Source: CADEEN01 sp963740395
GTDB taxonomy: Bacteria > Pseudomonadota > Gammaproteobacteria > Burkholderiales > Burkholderiaceae_C
Length of the DNA: 36,574 nt
Direction: 5' to 3'
Assembly (NCBI GenBank): GCA_963740395.1
Contig: CAVUEP010000030.1
Coordinates: 1-36,574, forward strand
Within the stretch, counting starts at the first letter, position 1, and the number at the start of each line of letters is the position of its first letter. Both the position numbers and the translations under genes were made by a program. The notes beneath the pieces are model-generated. The model was not told the origin of the DNA, did not search any database, and worked only from the letters and a program-made list of their open reading frames with translations. Below, piece after piece: positions 24,425 to 34,252 of the stretch.

Positions 24425-25203
24425 GCGCCTCCGGGGAAGCTGCGCTGCAGGTGCTGCATCTCGGCCAGCAGGCCGCCCATGTGCTCGCTGTGCACGCCCA
24501 GCGTGCCGGTGCTGACCCAGGGCCCGGCCGGCGGCGGCGTGAGCTCCGCCGCATCGAACACCGCGGCCATCTCGGCGCCCCAGGCCTGGCGCAGCGCGCT
24601 ACGCGCCGGGCCCAGGCCGCTGGCCACGGCCGCCGCGTCGACGTCGTCGACCGCAAACATCTCGGGCACAAAGCGCCACAGCTCAGCCAGCGCGGCGTTC
24701 ATGCGCCGGCGCGATTCGGCGGTGCCGTCGGCCAGGCGCACGACCCAGTCGGCGGCATGCTGCTGGTGGTAGCGCGCCTCCTTGACCGCCTTGGCGGCGA
24801 TCGCGGCCACCTCGGCGTCACTCGACCCCTGAAGTTGGTCCCAGTGCAGCTTGAACCAGGTGGCGAGCATCAGGTTGCGCAGCACCGTGAAGGCGAAGTC
24901 GCCGCGCGGCAGTTCGGCGATCGTCAGGTTGCGGTAGTCGCGCTCGTCACGCAGGAAGGCGAGCTGGTCTTCATCGAACACGCGGTCGCGGCCTCGGCCT
25001 TCGATCTGGCCGGCGCGCGTGAGCAGGCCGCGCGTCTGGCCCAAGAGATCCAGCGCCATGTTGGTCAGCGCGATGTCCTCCTCCAGCGCCGGCCCATGGC
25101 CGCACCATTCACCGAGGCGCTGGCTGAGGATCAGGCCGGTGTCGGCGAGGCGCAGCAGGTACTGCAGCTCGGGCGTGAAGTTGGGCGAGATCGAGTGAGT
25201 CAT
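24418..25203 (-). CDS. paaC: Phenylacetyl-CoA epoxidase, structural subunit PaaC
   Basis: 261 residues from ATG 25203. A ferritin-like helical protein without the full di-iron ligand set; with PaaA it forms the catalytic core that epoxidises the ring of phenylacetyl-CoA. Marks are LGEWCGHGPALEEDIALTNMALDLLGQTRGLL, FLRDERDYRNLTIAELPRGDFAFTVLRN, KEARYHQQHAADWVVRLADGT and the end HMGGLLAEMQHLQRSFPGGAW. The frame is open upstream to 25269 through non-homologous sequence; 25203 gives the family start. It is separated from paaB by 444 bp of palindromic repeats, so it may depend on readthrough or its own promoter. Confidence 0.93.
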   Translation of the reverse strand: MTHSISPNFTPELQYLLRLADTGLILSQRLGEWCGHGPALEEDIALTNMALDLLGQTRGLLTRAGQIEGRGRDRVFDEDQLAFLRDERDYRNLTIAELPRGDFAFTVLRNLMLATWFKLHWDQLQGSSDAEVAAIAAKAVKEARYHQQHAADWVVRLADGTAESRRRMNAALAELWRFVPEMFAVDDVDAAAVASGLGPARSALRQAWGAEMAAVFDAAELTPPPAGPWVSTGTLGVHSEHMGGLLAEMQHLQRSFPGGAW

Positions 25204-25204
25204 C

Positions 25205-25282
25205 TCAGTTGGTCCGCCGCGCGTGGCGCCACCCGCGTCGCATGAGGCCGGCCTCGTCTTCGGGCCCATTGCGCGCGTTCAT
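25205..25282 (-). other. Possible 25-codon leader ORF before paaC
   Basis: ATG 25282 begins a short frame (MNARNGPEDEAGLMRRGWRH...) ending in TGA one base before the paaC ATG (TGAgATG), a spacing that would permit translational coupling. I see no family match. It may instead be a leftover of sequence displaced by the repeat element upstream. Confidence 0.2.
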
Positions 25283-25350
25283 GTACGAGTGACTGTTCGC
25301 CGCTCGCGTGCTTGCATCGGCACGTGCCGCGGGCGCGGGGCGGCCGCTTT

Positions 25351-25596
25351 CGCTCATGTCCCCCGACGACGCCCTGGCGGGCGCCGTCTCCTCCTTTACT
25401 TCGCTGCAGCGGCCACCCCACGCCCGCGGCAGGCCGCTTGGGTGGAGTTCGGGGTGGCGTTCGACGATGGCGAACCGCCGCCGCTGCCGGATCGGGCCGC
25501 TGGGGTGCCCTGCGCAGCGAAGTAAAGGAGGAGGCTTCGGCCAAAGGCCGAGGCCGGGGGACATGAGCGGAGCAGGGCACCCCAGTGGCCTGATCC
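25351..25596. repeat. Pair of inverted palindromic elements between paaB and paaC
   Basis: The 444 bp between paaB and paaC contain two inverted copies of one unit. Right copy: GCAGCGAAGTAAAGGAGGAG (25514-25533), a 22-base hairpin, then GGGGGACATGAGCG (25556-25569). Left copy: the exact reverse complements at 25388-25407 and 25351-25364, around a 23-base hairpin of different sequence. The right copy is framed by 25-base arms (25489-25513 and 25572-25596) that pair at 23 of 25 positions. No transposase is present. This looks like a non-autonomous or REP/MITE-like element. The rest of the gap (25204-25350, 25597-25647) holds nothing recognised beyond the possible leader ORF. Confidence 0.8.
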
Positions 25597-25647
25597 CGCG
25601 CCGATTCAGGCACGCGGGCGCGAACGAAGTGAGCGCGAGGGCCAACA

Positions 25648-25962
25648 TCACATCTGGTCGACTTCCGCCGGCAGCTTGTAGAAGCTCGGGTGCCGGTAGA
25701 CCTTGTCTTCCATCGGGTCGAAGTACATCGCCTTGTCCTGCGGGTCGCTGGCGACGATCTGGTCGCTGCGCACGACCCACACGCTGCAGCCTTCCTGGCG
25801 CCGGGTGTAGACATCGCGCGCGAGCTGGATCGCCAGCTGCGCGTCGGCCGCGTGCAGGCTGCCGCAATGCTTGTGGTCCAGGCCGGCGCGGGTGCGCACG
25901 AAGACTTCCCACAGCGGCCATTCGGCCGACGCCGCAGGCGATGTGTCGGGCTGGTCGCTCAT
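25648..25962 (-). CDS. paaB: Phenylacetyl-CoA epoxidase subunit PaaB
   Basis: 104 residues from ATG 25962. Small subunit that bridges or stabilises the PaaAC oxygenase. Typical text: EWPLWEVFVRTRAGLDHKHCGSLHAADAQLAIQLARDVYTRRQEG, VWVVRSDQIVASDP and AMYFDPMEDKVYRHPSFYKLP. An excellent ribosome site (AAGGAGG) lies 5 bases before this ATG. As given, the frame is fused in phase to paaA with no stop between, giving a 433-residue protein from 26949; I annotate two genes because either a one-base loss or gain near 25975 would restore a paaA stop beside this start. Confidence 0.9.
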   Translation of the reverse strand: MSDQPDTSPAASAEWPLWEVFVRTRAGLDHKHCGSLHAADAQLAIQLARDVYTRRQEGCSVWVVRSDQIVASDPQDKAMYFDPMEDKVYRHPSFYKLPAEVDQM

Positions 25963-26949
25963 GCCGCCTCCTTCAAGCGTGTGCTTGGCGGCATGGGCCA
26001 GCGCCGCCTCGCGCACCCAGGCGCCCTCGTCCCAGGCCTTGACGCGCGCGGCCAGACGCTCGCGGTTGCAGGCACCGTCGCCGCCGACCACGCGCCAGAA
26101 CTCGCTCCAGTCGATGGTGCCGAAGTCCCAGTGGCCGCGCTCGTCGTTCCAGCGCAGATCGGGGTCGGGCAGCGTCACGCCGAGCACCTTGGCCTGCTCG
26201 ACAGTGGCATCGACGAACCGCTGCCGCAGCGTGTCGTTGGAGACGCGCTTGATGCCCCAGCGCATGCCTTGGGCCGAATTCGGGCTCTGGTCGTCGGGCG
26301 GGCCGAACATCATCAGGCAGGGCCACCACCAGCGGTTCACCGCGTCCTGCACCATGGCGCGCTGCGCGTCGGTGCCGTCCTGCATCATCACGCGCAGGCT
26401 GTCGAAGCCCTGGCGCTGGTGGAAGCTCTCTTCGCGGCAGATGCGGATCATGGCCCGCGCATAGGGCGCGAACGAACAGCGGCAGATCGGCACCTGGTTC
26501 ATGATCGCCGCACCGTCGACCAGCCAACCGATGGTGCCGATGTCGGCCCAGGAGAGCGTCGGGTAGTTGAAGATCGAGCTGTACTTGGCCTTGCCCGTGT
26601 GCAGCGCGTCGATCATCTGGTCACGGCTGGTGCCCAGCGTCTCGGCGGCGGCGTAGAGGTACAGGCCGTGGCCGGCTTCGTCCTGCACCTTGGCCAGCAG
26701 GATCGCCTTGCGCTTCAAGGTGGGTGCACGGCTGATCCAGTGGCCCTCGGGCAGCATGCCGACGATCTCGCTGTGCGCATGCTGGCTGATCTGGCGCAGC
26801 AGCGTCTTGCGGTAGTTGTCGGGCATCCAGTCCTTGGCCTCGATGAACTCGCCTTCGTCGATGCGCGCGTCGAAGCGCTGCTGCAACGCGGCGTCCTCGA
26901 CCGCGGTGCGTTCGTCCTTCGCGCCAAGGTCCAATGCTTGTGTATACAT
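25963..26949 (-). CDS. paaA: Phenylacetyl-CoA epoxidase, catalytic subunit PaaA (no stop before paaB)
   Basis: About 329 residues. The di-iron oxygenase subunit that makes the 1,2-epoxide of phenylacetyl-CoA. Ligand regions: LRQISQHAHSEIVGMLPEGHWI, KVQDEAGHGLYLYAAAETLG and IRICREESFHQRQGFDSL. The middle NRWWWPCLMMFGPPD and the end HWDFGTIDWSEFWRVVGGDGACNRERL are family-typical. ATG 26949 has AGGAGG 5 bases upstream. The C-terminus runs ...AALAHAAKHTLEGGG straight into PaaB. Deleting one base nearby would give ...RLKEAA and a TGA overlapping the paaB ATG (ATGA); adding one would give TGA before the AGGAGG. Both fit separate genes, so an indel is likelier than a real fusion. Confidence 0.9.
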
Positions 26950-27014
26950 GCCGTCCTCCTGCGTCACCGTCTGCACTGCGCACAAACGTCTGCGGTGAGA
27001 ATTGAGCCAAGCAA

Positions 27015-27089
27015 CCGCCGCAGATCCGGCTTTGCCGGTCTGCTGGGGGTGCCCCCTTGAGGGGGAGCGCCGCAGGCGCTTCGGGGGTG
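27015..27089 (-). repeat. 75-bp multi-hairpin repeat, copy 3 (after paaK)
   Basis: It begins 2 bases after the paaK stop and precedes the paaA leader. The long stem is GCAGA-t-CCGGC, loop TTT, GCCGG-TCTGC: the outer pair A-T replaces the G-C of copies 1 and 2, and both sides changed together. It also contains CCCCCTTGAGGGGG, AGCGCCGCAGGCGCT and CGGGGG. Confidence 0.85.
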
Positions 27090-27091
27090 GA

Positions 27092-28399
<1,308 letters not shown>

Positions 28400-28415
28400 C
28401 GCTTCGTCTCCTTCA

Positions 28416-28877
28416 TCAGGCTGCGCCCGCGGCCTTGCCGACTGGCAGCCCGTCGACCAGCGGCTTGCCCTTCATCGTGTGCGAGCGGCCACGGAATGCG
28501 GCGATGCGCTCGCCGCGCTGGTTCGCCACGTCGATGTCGTAGACGCCGGTGCGCCCCGCCTTGTTCACTTCCAACGCCGTCGCGGTGAGCACATCGCCCA
28601 GTCGCGCGGCGGCAAAGAGGTGGATGTCGAAACCCGAGGCCACCGTGACCTCGTTGTAGGCATTGCAGGCGTAGGCAAACGCCGTGTCGGCCAGCGTAGC
28701 GACCAGCCCACCGTGGCAGAGGTCGTGGCCGTTGAGCATGTCCTCGCGCACCGGCATCAAGAGCGTGGCCGTACCCGGTCCGACGGCCTGCACCTGCATG
28801 CCGAGCATCTTCGACGCGCGGTCGTTGGCCCACATCGCATCGCGGGCGGCCTCGGCGATCTGCTGCGGCGTGCTCAC
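28416..28877 (-). CDS. paaI: Hydroxyphenylacetyl-CoA thioesterase PaaI
   Basis: 153 residues, hot-dog fold. The motif GHDLCHGGLVATLADTAFAYACN contains the catalytic Asp and the His-Gly-Gly loop of PaaI-type thioesterases. It is thought to hydrolyse stalled aryl-CoA esters and free CoA. The start is GTG 28877, directly after the paaG stop (TGAGTG), so translation is coupled. The last ~15 residues are Ala/Gly/Lys-rich and look variable. Confidence 0.93.
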   Translation of the reverse strand: MSTPQQIAEAARDAMWANDRASKMLGMQVQAVGPGTATLLMPVREDMLNGHDLCHGGLVATLADTAFAYACNAYNEVTVASGFDIHLFAAARLGDVLTATALEVNKAGRTGVYDIDVANQRGERIAAFRGRSHTMKGKPLVDGLPVGKAAGAA

Positions 28878-29663
28878 TCAGCGGTCCTTGAACACGGGCG
28901 CGCGCTTGTCGCGAAACGCCGCCACACCCTCGGTGAAGTCGTGCGCGAAGCCGAGTTCGCTCTGTATCGCCGCCTCCTGCGCCAACGCGCCGCTGAAGTC
29001 CATCGTCGTGGCGGTGTCGAGCGCGCGGCGCGTCTCGGTCAGGGCCTTGCTCGGCAGCGCCGCCAGTCGCTGGGCCAGGGCCATCGCGGTGTCCATCAAC
29101 GCCGCATCGTCCACGCACTGCCAGATCAGGCCGATGCGTGCCGCCTCGTCGGCAGGCAGCTTGTCGCCCGTGATCGCCAGCCCCAGGGCCTGCGCGCGGC
29201 CCACCAGGCGCGGCAGCAGCCAGGTGCCGCCGCAGTCAGGCACCAGGCCGATCTTCGCGAAGGCCTGGATGAAGCTGGCGCTGCGCGCGGCCAGCACCAT
29301 GTCGCAGCACAGCGCGAAGTTCGCACCCGCCCCGGCCGCCACGCCGTTGACCGCCGCCACCACCGGCATCGGCATCGTGCGGATGCGCGTAGCCAGCGGG
29401 CGGTAGAAGCGCTCGATGACCGCGCCGACATCGACGCCCGCCGCCATCGCCGGGTCGTTCAGATCCTGCCCGGCGCAGAAGGCCCGGCCGGCGCCCGTGA
29501 TCACGAGCGCGCGCACCGAGGCGTCGGCGGCGGCGTCTTCGAGCGCGAGGCGCAATTCGACATGCATCGCCGCGGTGAAGCTGTTCAGCGACGCGGGGCG
29601 GTTCAGCGTCAGCACGCGCACCGCGCCTTGCGTGGCCACCAGCAGCGAAGCGTCTTCACTCAT
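28878..29663 (-). CDS. paaG: 1,2-epoxyphenylacetyl-CoA isomerase PaaG
   Basis: 261 residues from ATG 29663. Crotonase-fold enzyme that turns the ring epoxide into the oxepin-CoA. Features: TLNRPASLNSF, the oxyanion loop GAGRAFCAGQDLND, and GVAAGAGANFALCCDMVLAARSASFIQAFAKIGLVPDCGGTWLLPRLVG, whose Asp is the usual catalytic residue. An upstream ATG at 29678 in the same frame would abut the palindromic operator and leave no ribosome site, so the downstream start (GGAATGCCC before it) is preferred. It is the first gene of the reverse-strand paa unit. Confidence 0.93.
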   Translation of the reverse strand: MSEDASLLVATQGAVRVLTLNRPASLNSFTAAMHVELRLALEDAAADASVRALVITGAGRAFCAGQDLNDPAMAAGVDVGAVIERFYRPLATRIRTMPMPVVAAVNGVAAGAGANFALCCDMVLAARSASFIQAFAKIGLVPDCGGTWLLPRLVGRAQALGLAITGDKLPADEAARIGLIWQCVDDAALMDTAMALAQRLAALPSKALTETRRALDTATTMDFSGALAQEAAIQSELGFAHDFTEGVAAFRDKRAPVFKDR

Positions 29664-29679
29664 GGGCATTCCATTCATT

Positions 29680-29695
29680 GACCGACCGGTCGGTC
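29680..29695. promoter_or_regulatory. 16-bp perfect palindrome, probable PaaR operator
   Basis: GACCGACCGGTCGGTC is its own reverse complement. It lies in the gap between paaG and the divergent paaY and would cover promoter elements for both. ACCGACCGGTCGGT-type palindromes are typical of TetR-family sites in betaproteobacterial aromatic and acyl-CoA pathways. Control by the TetR protein at 21938-22579 is inferred from context. Confidence 0.8.
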
Positions 29696-29741
29696 GATCT
29701 TATGCTGCGCCCTGCCCTCGAGGCAAGACAAAGGAAGCCCG

Positions 29742-30353
29742 ATGCCCTGCTACGCCATCGACGGCCTGGTGCCCGTGGTCGACCTCAGCGCCCATGTGCA
29801 CCCCAGCGCGGTGCTGATCGGCGACGTGTGGGTCGGCCCCGGCGTCTACATCGGCCCCTGCGCCAGCCTGCGCGGCGACTTCGGCCGCATCGTCATCGAG
29901 GCCGGCGCCAATGTGCAGGACAACTGCACCCTGCACGGCTTCCCCGGCGCCGACACGCTGGTCGAAGTCGACGGCCATATCGGCCATGGCGCGGTGCTGC
30001 ATGGCTGCGTGGTGCGCCGCGACGCGCTGGTCGGCATGAACGCCGTCGTGATGGACGAGGCCGAGATCGGTGCGCAGGCCTTCGTGGCTGCGAGCGCCTT
30101 CGTGCGCGCGGGCATGAAGGTGCCGCCGCGCATGCTCGTGGCCGGCGTGCCGGGCAAGGTGCTGCGCGAACTGACCGACGCCGAGATCGCCTGGAAGCAC
30201 GACGGCACGCTGGTGTACCAGGACCTGGTGCGGCGCTGCCATGCGTCGCTGCAGGAAGTGCTGCCATTGGCGACGGACGATCGCGGTCGACGCAGGCTGA
30301 CGGAGGCGGACTTCGCGGCGGGGGTCAGGCCGCTGGCGGCGACGAAGCGATGA
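29742..30353 (+). CDS. paaY: PaaY, hexapeptide-repeat thioesterase/gamma-carbonic-anhydrase-like
   Basis: 203 residues. Left-handed beta-helix protein with hexapeptide repeats (SAVLIGDVWVGPGVYIGPCASLRGDFGRIVIEAGANVQDNCTLHGFPG). His residues for a metal site are visible in CTLHG and GHIGHGAVLHGC. The C-terminal ~50 residues (AWKHDGTLVYQDLVRRCHASLQEVLPL) match PaaY and not generic gamma-carbonic anhydrases. PaaY is a thioesterase that clears dead-end CoA products of the pathway. ATG 29742 follows AAGGAAG. It diverges from paaG across the operator, so both are probably induced together. Confidence 0.92.
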   Translation: MPCYAIDGLVPVVDLSAHVHPSAVLIGDVWVGPGVYIGPCASLRGDFGRIVIEAGANVQDNCTLHGFPGADTLVEVDGHIGHGAVLHGCVVRRDALVGMNAVVMDEAEIGAQAFVAASAFVRAGMKVPPRMLVAGVPGKVLRELTDAEIAWKHDGTLVYQDLVRRCHASLQEVLPLATDDRGRRRLTEADFAAGVRPLAATKR

Positions 30354-30356
30354 GGC

Positions 30357-30863
30357 TCAGTCGACCCCGTCCTTCTTCATCTCCGCCAGCGCCATGCCCT
30401 TCTGCGACGCGAAGTAGAACAGCCGCCAGCGATCGCCCTCGATACGCCAGCGGCTGATGGAGGGCGTGCTCTCGAAGCTGCTGGCGTACTTGTCGCCCTG
30501 CTTGGGCAGGATCAGCGCGTAGTGGCGCATCACCACGGTGGCAGACCCGTTGGGCATCATCTTGACGCGCGTGACGTCCCACTTGAGGTCCGACGTCTTG
30601 ACCATATCGCCGAAGAAGGCAATGACGGCCGGGCGGCCCTTCATGCGCTGGTAGAAATCTTCAGCCTCGGTGTACCAGACGTCGTCCGTCAGCAGCGCCG
30701 ACCATGCCTGCACGTTGTGGCGGTTCCAGGTGGCGACGTAATGCGCGATGGCCTCTCGCAGCGACGCCTCGGTCGGTGCCGCCTTGCCTTGCGCGCGGGA
30801 ACCCACCTGCACGAACAGCAAGGCAACGGCAATCAACACGATTACGCTGCGGCGCTTGTGCAT
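30357..30863 (-). CDS. Exported NTF2-like (SnoaL/DUF4440-type) protein
   Basis: 168 residues from ATG 30863; an ATG at 30890 is possible but would precede the signal peptide. MHKRRSVIVLIAVALLFVQVGSRAQ is a clear signal sequence. The mature part has the NTF2-like pattern: SLREAIAHYVATWNRHNVQAWSALLTDDVWYTEAEDFYQRMKGRPAVIAFFGDMV, then SATVVMRHYALIL and WRIEGDRWRLFYF. Such domains bind small molecules or act as enzymes; no catalytic residues can be named. It is convergent with paaY, three bases apart, and divergent from the transglycosylase, so it is probably not part of the paa unit. Confidence 0.8.
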   Translation of the reverse strand: MHKRRSVIVLIAVALLFVQVGSRAQGKAAPTEASLREAIAHYVATWNRHNVQAWSALLTDDVWYTEAEDFYQRMKGRPAVIAFFGDMVKTSDLKWDVTRVKMMPNGSATVVMRHYALILPKQGDKYASSFESTPSISRWRIEGDRWRLFYFASQKGMALAEMKKDGVD

Positions 30864-30972
30864 GTTCGGCCCCCCGAAAGGATCGGCCAATCACTCTAGC
30901 GTGGCCGTTCTTGCGTCGGCGGATCACCCCCCACGTTTGTGGCCACCGGCGTCGCGGGCGAAAATCGCCGCC

Positions 30973-32262
30973 ATGCACCCCTTCACGATTACGCAATCAC
31001 GCCGCGCTTGGCTGGCCGGCGCGACGCTGGCGGTCGCGGCCCTGGCCGGCTGCGCCGCTGCACAGCCGCCGCCCCAGGCCCCACCCCCCGTGGCCGCGCC
31101 GCCGTCGCAAGCCGCGCTCGACCTCATCGCGCAACAGAAGGCCTTCGCCGAATGGGTCGCGGCCTTCCAAACCAGCGCGCGCGCCGCCGGCATCGGCGAT
31201 GAGACGCTGCGCCTGGCCTTCGACGGCGTCCAGTTCATCCCGCGCGTGGTCGATTCCGACCGTGCGCAGCCCGAGTTCACGCGCACGGTGTGGGACTACC
31301 TCGACCGCAGCGTCAGCGCGCAGCGCATCGCGCTGGGCCAGGACAAGCTGTCGCTGCACCGCGCCGAAGCCGACGCCGCCGCCGCGCGCTACGGCGTGCC
31401 GCCGAGCGTGCTGGTCGCGATCTGGGGCATGGAGAGCAACTACGGCAGCAACATCGGCGACATCCCGACCATCGACGCGCTGGCCACGCTGGGCTTCGAG
31501 GGCCGGCGCGCCGACTGGGCGCGCGGCCAGTTGCTCGCGGCGTTGAAGATCCTGCAGAACGGCGACATCGACCGCGCGCAGCATGATCGGCTCCTGGGCC
31601 GGCGCCATGGGCCAGACCCAGTTCCTGCCGTCGAACTTCCTGGCCTACGCGGTCGACGCCGACGGCGACGGCCGGCGCGACATCTGGGGCAGCATGGCCG
31701 ACGTGCATGGCCTCGACCGCGAACTTCCTCGCGCGCGTCGGGCTGGCAGGCGGGCCAGCCCTGGGGCGTCGAGGTGCAGTTGCCGCCCGGATTCGACCTC
31801 GCCCGTGCCGACGCCGACGCTGCGACAGACCAGCGCGCAATGGGCGGCCGAGGGCGTGCAGAGCATCGACGGTGCGCCGCTGCCGACGTTCGACGACGGC
31901 GCGATCCTGCTGCCCGCCGGTGCGCGCGGGCCGGCCTTCCTGGTCGGGCCCAACTTCCGCGCCATCCTGCGCTACAACAACTCGACCAGCTACGCGCTGG
32001 CGGTCGGCCTGCTGGCGCAACGCCTGGCCGGCGGCCCCGGCGTGCAGGCGCCCTGGCCGCGCGACCTGCAGGCGCTCACGCGCAGCCAGCTGCTCGAGCT
32101 GCAGACGGCGCTGAACGAGCGCGGCTTCGACAGCGGCACGCCCGACGGCCTGATGGGGCCCGCCACGCGCGGCGGCGATCCGCCGCTACCAGCGCAGCAT
32201 CGGCCTGCCTGCCGACGGCTACCCCACGCCTGGAGCTGCTGCAGCGCTTGCAGACCCGCTGA
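30973..32262 (+). pseudogene. Lytic murein transglycosylase B-like lipoprotein, multiply frameshifted
   Basis: A lipoprotein signal (AWLAGATLAVAALAGC) from ATG 30973 leads into the MltB-type (SLT_2) domain: AFAEWVAAFQTSARAAGIGDETLRLAFDGVQFIPRVVDSDRAQPEF, then the catalytic Glu in VAIWGMESNYGSNIGDIPT, then ALATLGFEGRRADWARGQLLAALKIL. After about 31580 it continues by frame hopping: GSWAGAMGQTQFLPSNFLAYAVDADGDG, then STANFLARVG, AILRYNNSTSYALAVGLLA and a C-terminal peptidoglycan-binding repeat (LQTALNERGFDSGTPDGLMGPATR). Six shifts, all +1, return the end to the original frame. It cleaves glycan strands in the periplasm. Joined length is about 425 residues, normal. Confidence 0.85.
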
Positions 32263-32278
32263 ATCTGCGAGCCCTCCC

Positions 32279-32509
32279 ATGTCCGACCTGGCCCCGCTGC
32301 CCGACGCGCCCCTGGGCCTGTACCGCCACTACAAGGGCGGCGAGTACGAAGTGATCGGCGTGGCGCGCCACAGCGAGACCCACGAGCCGCTGGTGGTCTA
32401 CCGACCGCTGTACAACAAGAGCGGCTGGTGGGTGCGGCCGCACGCGATGTTCTTCGGTACGGTCGAGGTCGATGGCGTGCCGCGGGCACGGTTCGAGAGG
32501 CTCGACTGA
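32279..32509 (+). CDS. DUF1653 family protein
   Basis: 76 residues, the full length of this small family. The core GLYRHYKGGEYEVIGVARHSETHEPLVVYRPLY and the end WWVRPHAMFFGTVEVDG, PRFERL-like, match DUF1653. It has no signal peptide and is likely cytosolic; the function is not established. ATG 32279 lies 17 bases after the transglycosylase stop. It is one of the few undamaged frames in this part of the window. Confidence 0.85.
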   Translation: MSDLAPLPDAPLGLYRHYKGGEYEVIGVARHSETHEPLVVYRPLYNKSGWWVRPHAMFFGTVEVDGVPRARFERLD

Positions 32510-32536
32510 GCGGCGCGGCGGCGGCGCCGCCGATCG

Positions 32537-33018
32537 TCAGCCGCGCCGCGCCGCTTCGATCGCCGCGATGTCGATCTTGCCCATCTGCATCATCGCCTCG
32601 AACGCGCGCTTGGCCGCGGCGCGGTCGGGGTCGGCGATCGCGGCGATCAGGGCGCGCGGCGTGATCTGCCACGACAGGCCCCACTTGTCCTTGCACCAGC
32701 CGCAGGCGCTTTCCTGGCCGCCGTTGCCGACGATCGCGTTCCACAGGCGGTCGGTCTCGGCCTGGTCGTCGGTCGCGACCTGGAACGAGAACGCCTCGCT
32801 GTGCTTGAACGCCGGGCCGCCGTTCAGGCCCAGGCAGGGGATGCCGAGCACGGTGAACTCGACCGTCAGCACATCGCCCTGCTTGCCCGACGGGATAGTC
32901 GCCGGGCGCGCGATGCACGGCGCCCACCGCGCTGTCGGGAAAGGTCTCGGCGTAGAAGCGTCGCGGCGTCCAGCGCGGTGCCGTCGTACCAGAGGCAGAT
33001 CGTGTTCTTGGCGACCAT
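32537..33018 (-). pseudogene. VOC/PhnB-like glyoxalase-fold protein, frameshifted
   Basis: Joined, about 160 residues of the '3-demethylubiquinone methyltransferase-like' VOC group: NTICLWYDGTALDAA, then RFYAETFPDSAVGAVHRAPGDYP, then GKQGDVLTVEFTVLGIPCLGLNGGPAFKHSEAFSFQVATDDQAETDRLWNAI, GGQESACGWCKDKWGLSWQITPRAL and AFEAMMQMGKIDIAAIEAA. Breaks lie near 32960 and 32900. ATG at 33018. Despite the database name, members are usually not methyltransferases, and their activity is mostly unknown. It is convergent with the DUF1653 gene. Confidence 0.8.
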
Positions 33019-33100
33019 GCGCGTGCTCCCACTCGTGACCGGGACGCACATCCTAAGGCGACCGCGGACGGGCTCCTTCAATTCGCGCGGCGCCGCGCAC

Positions 33101-34250
<1,150 letters not shown>

Positions 34251-34252
34251 GC

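Noticed and set aside
22621..25596. CRISPR array in the repeat-rich paa region
   Set aside because: Copies are kilobases apart, lie between genes and have no spacer pattern or cas genes.
29742..30353. Plain gamma-carbonic anhydrase
   Set aside because: The C-terminal extension and position opposite paaG favour PaaY.
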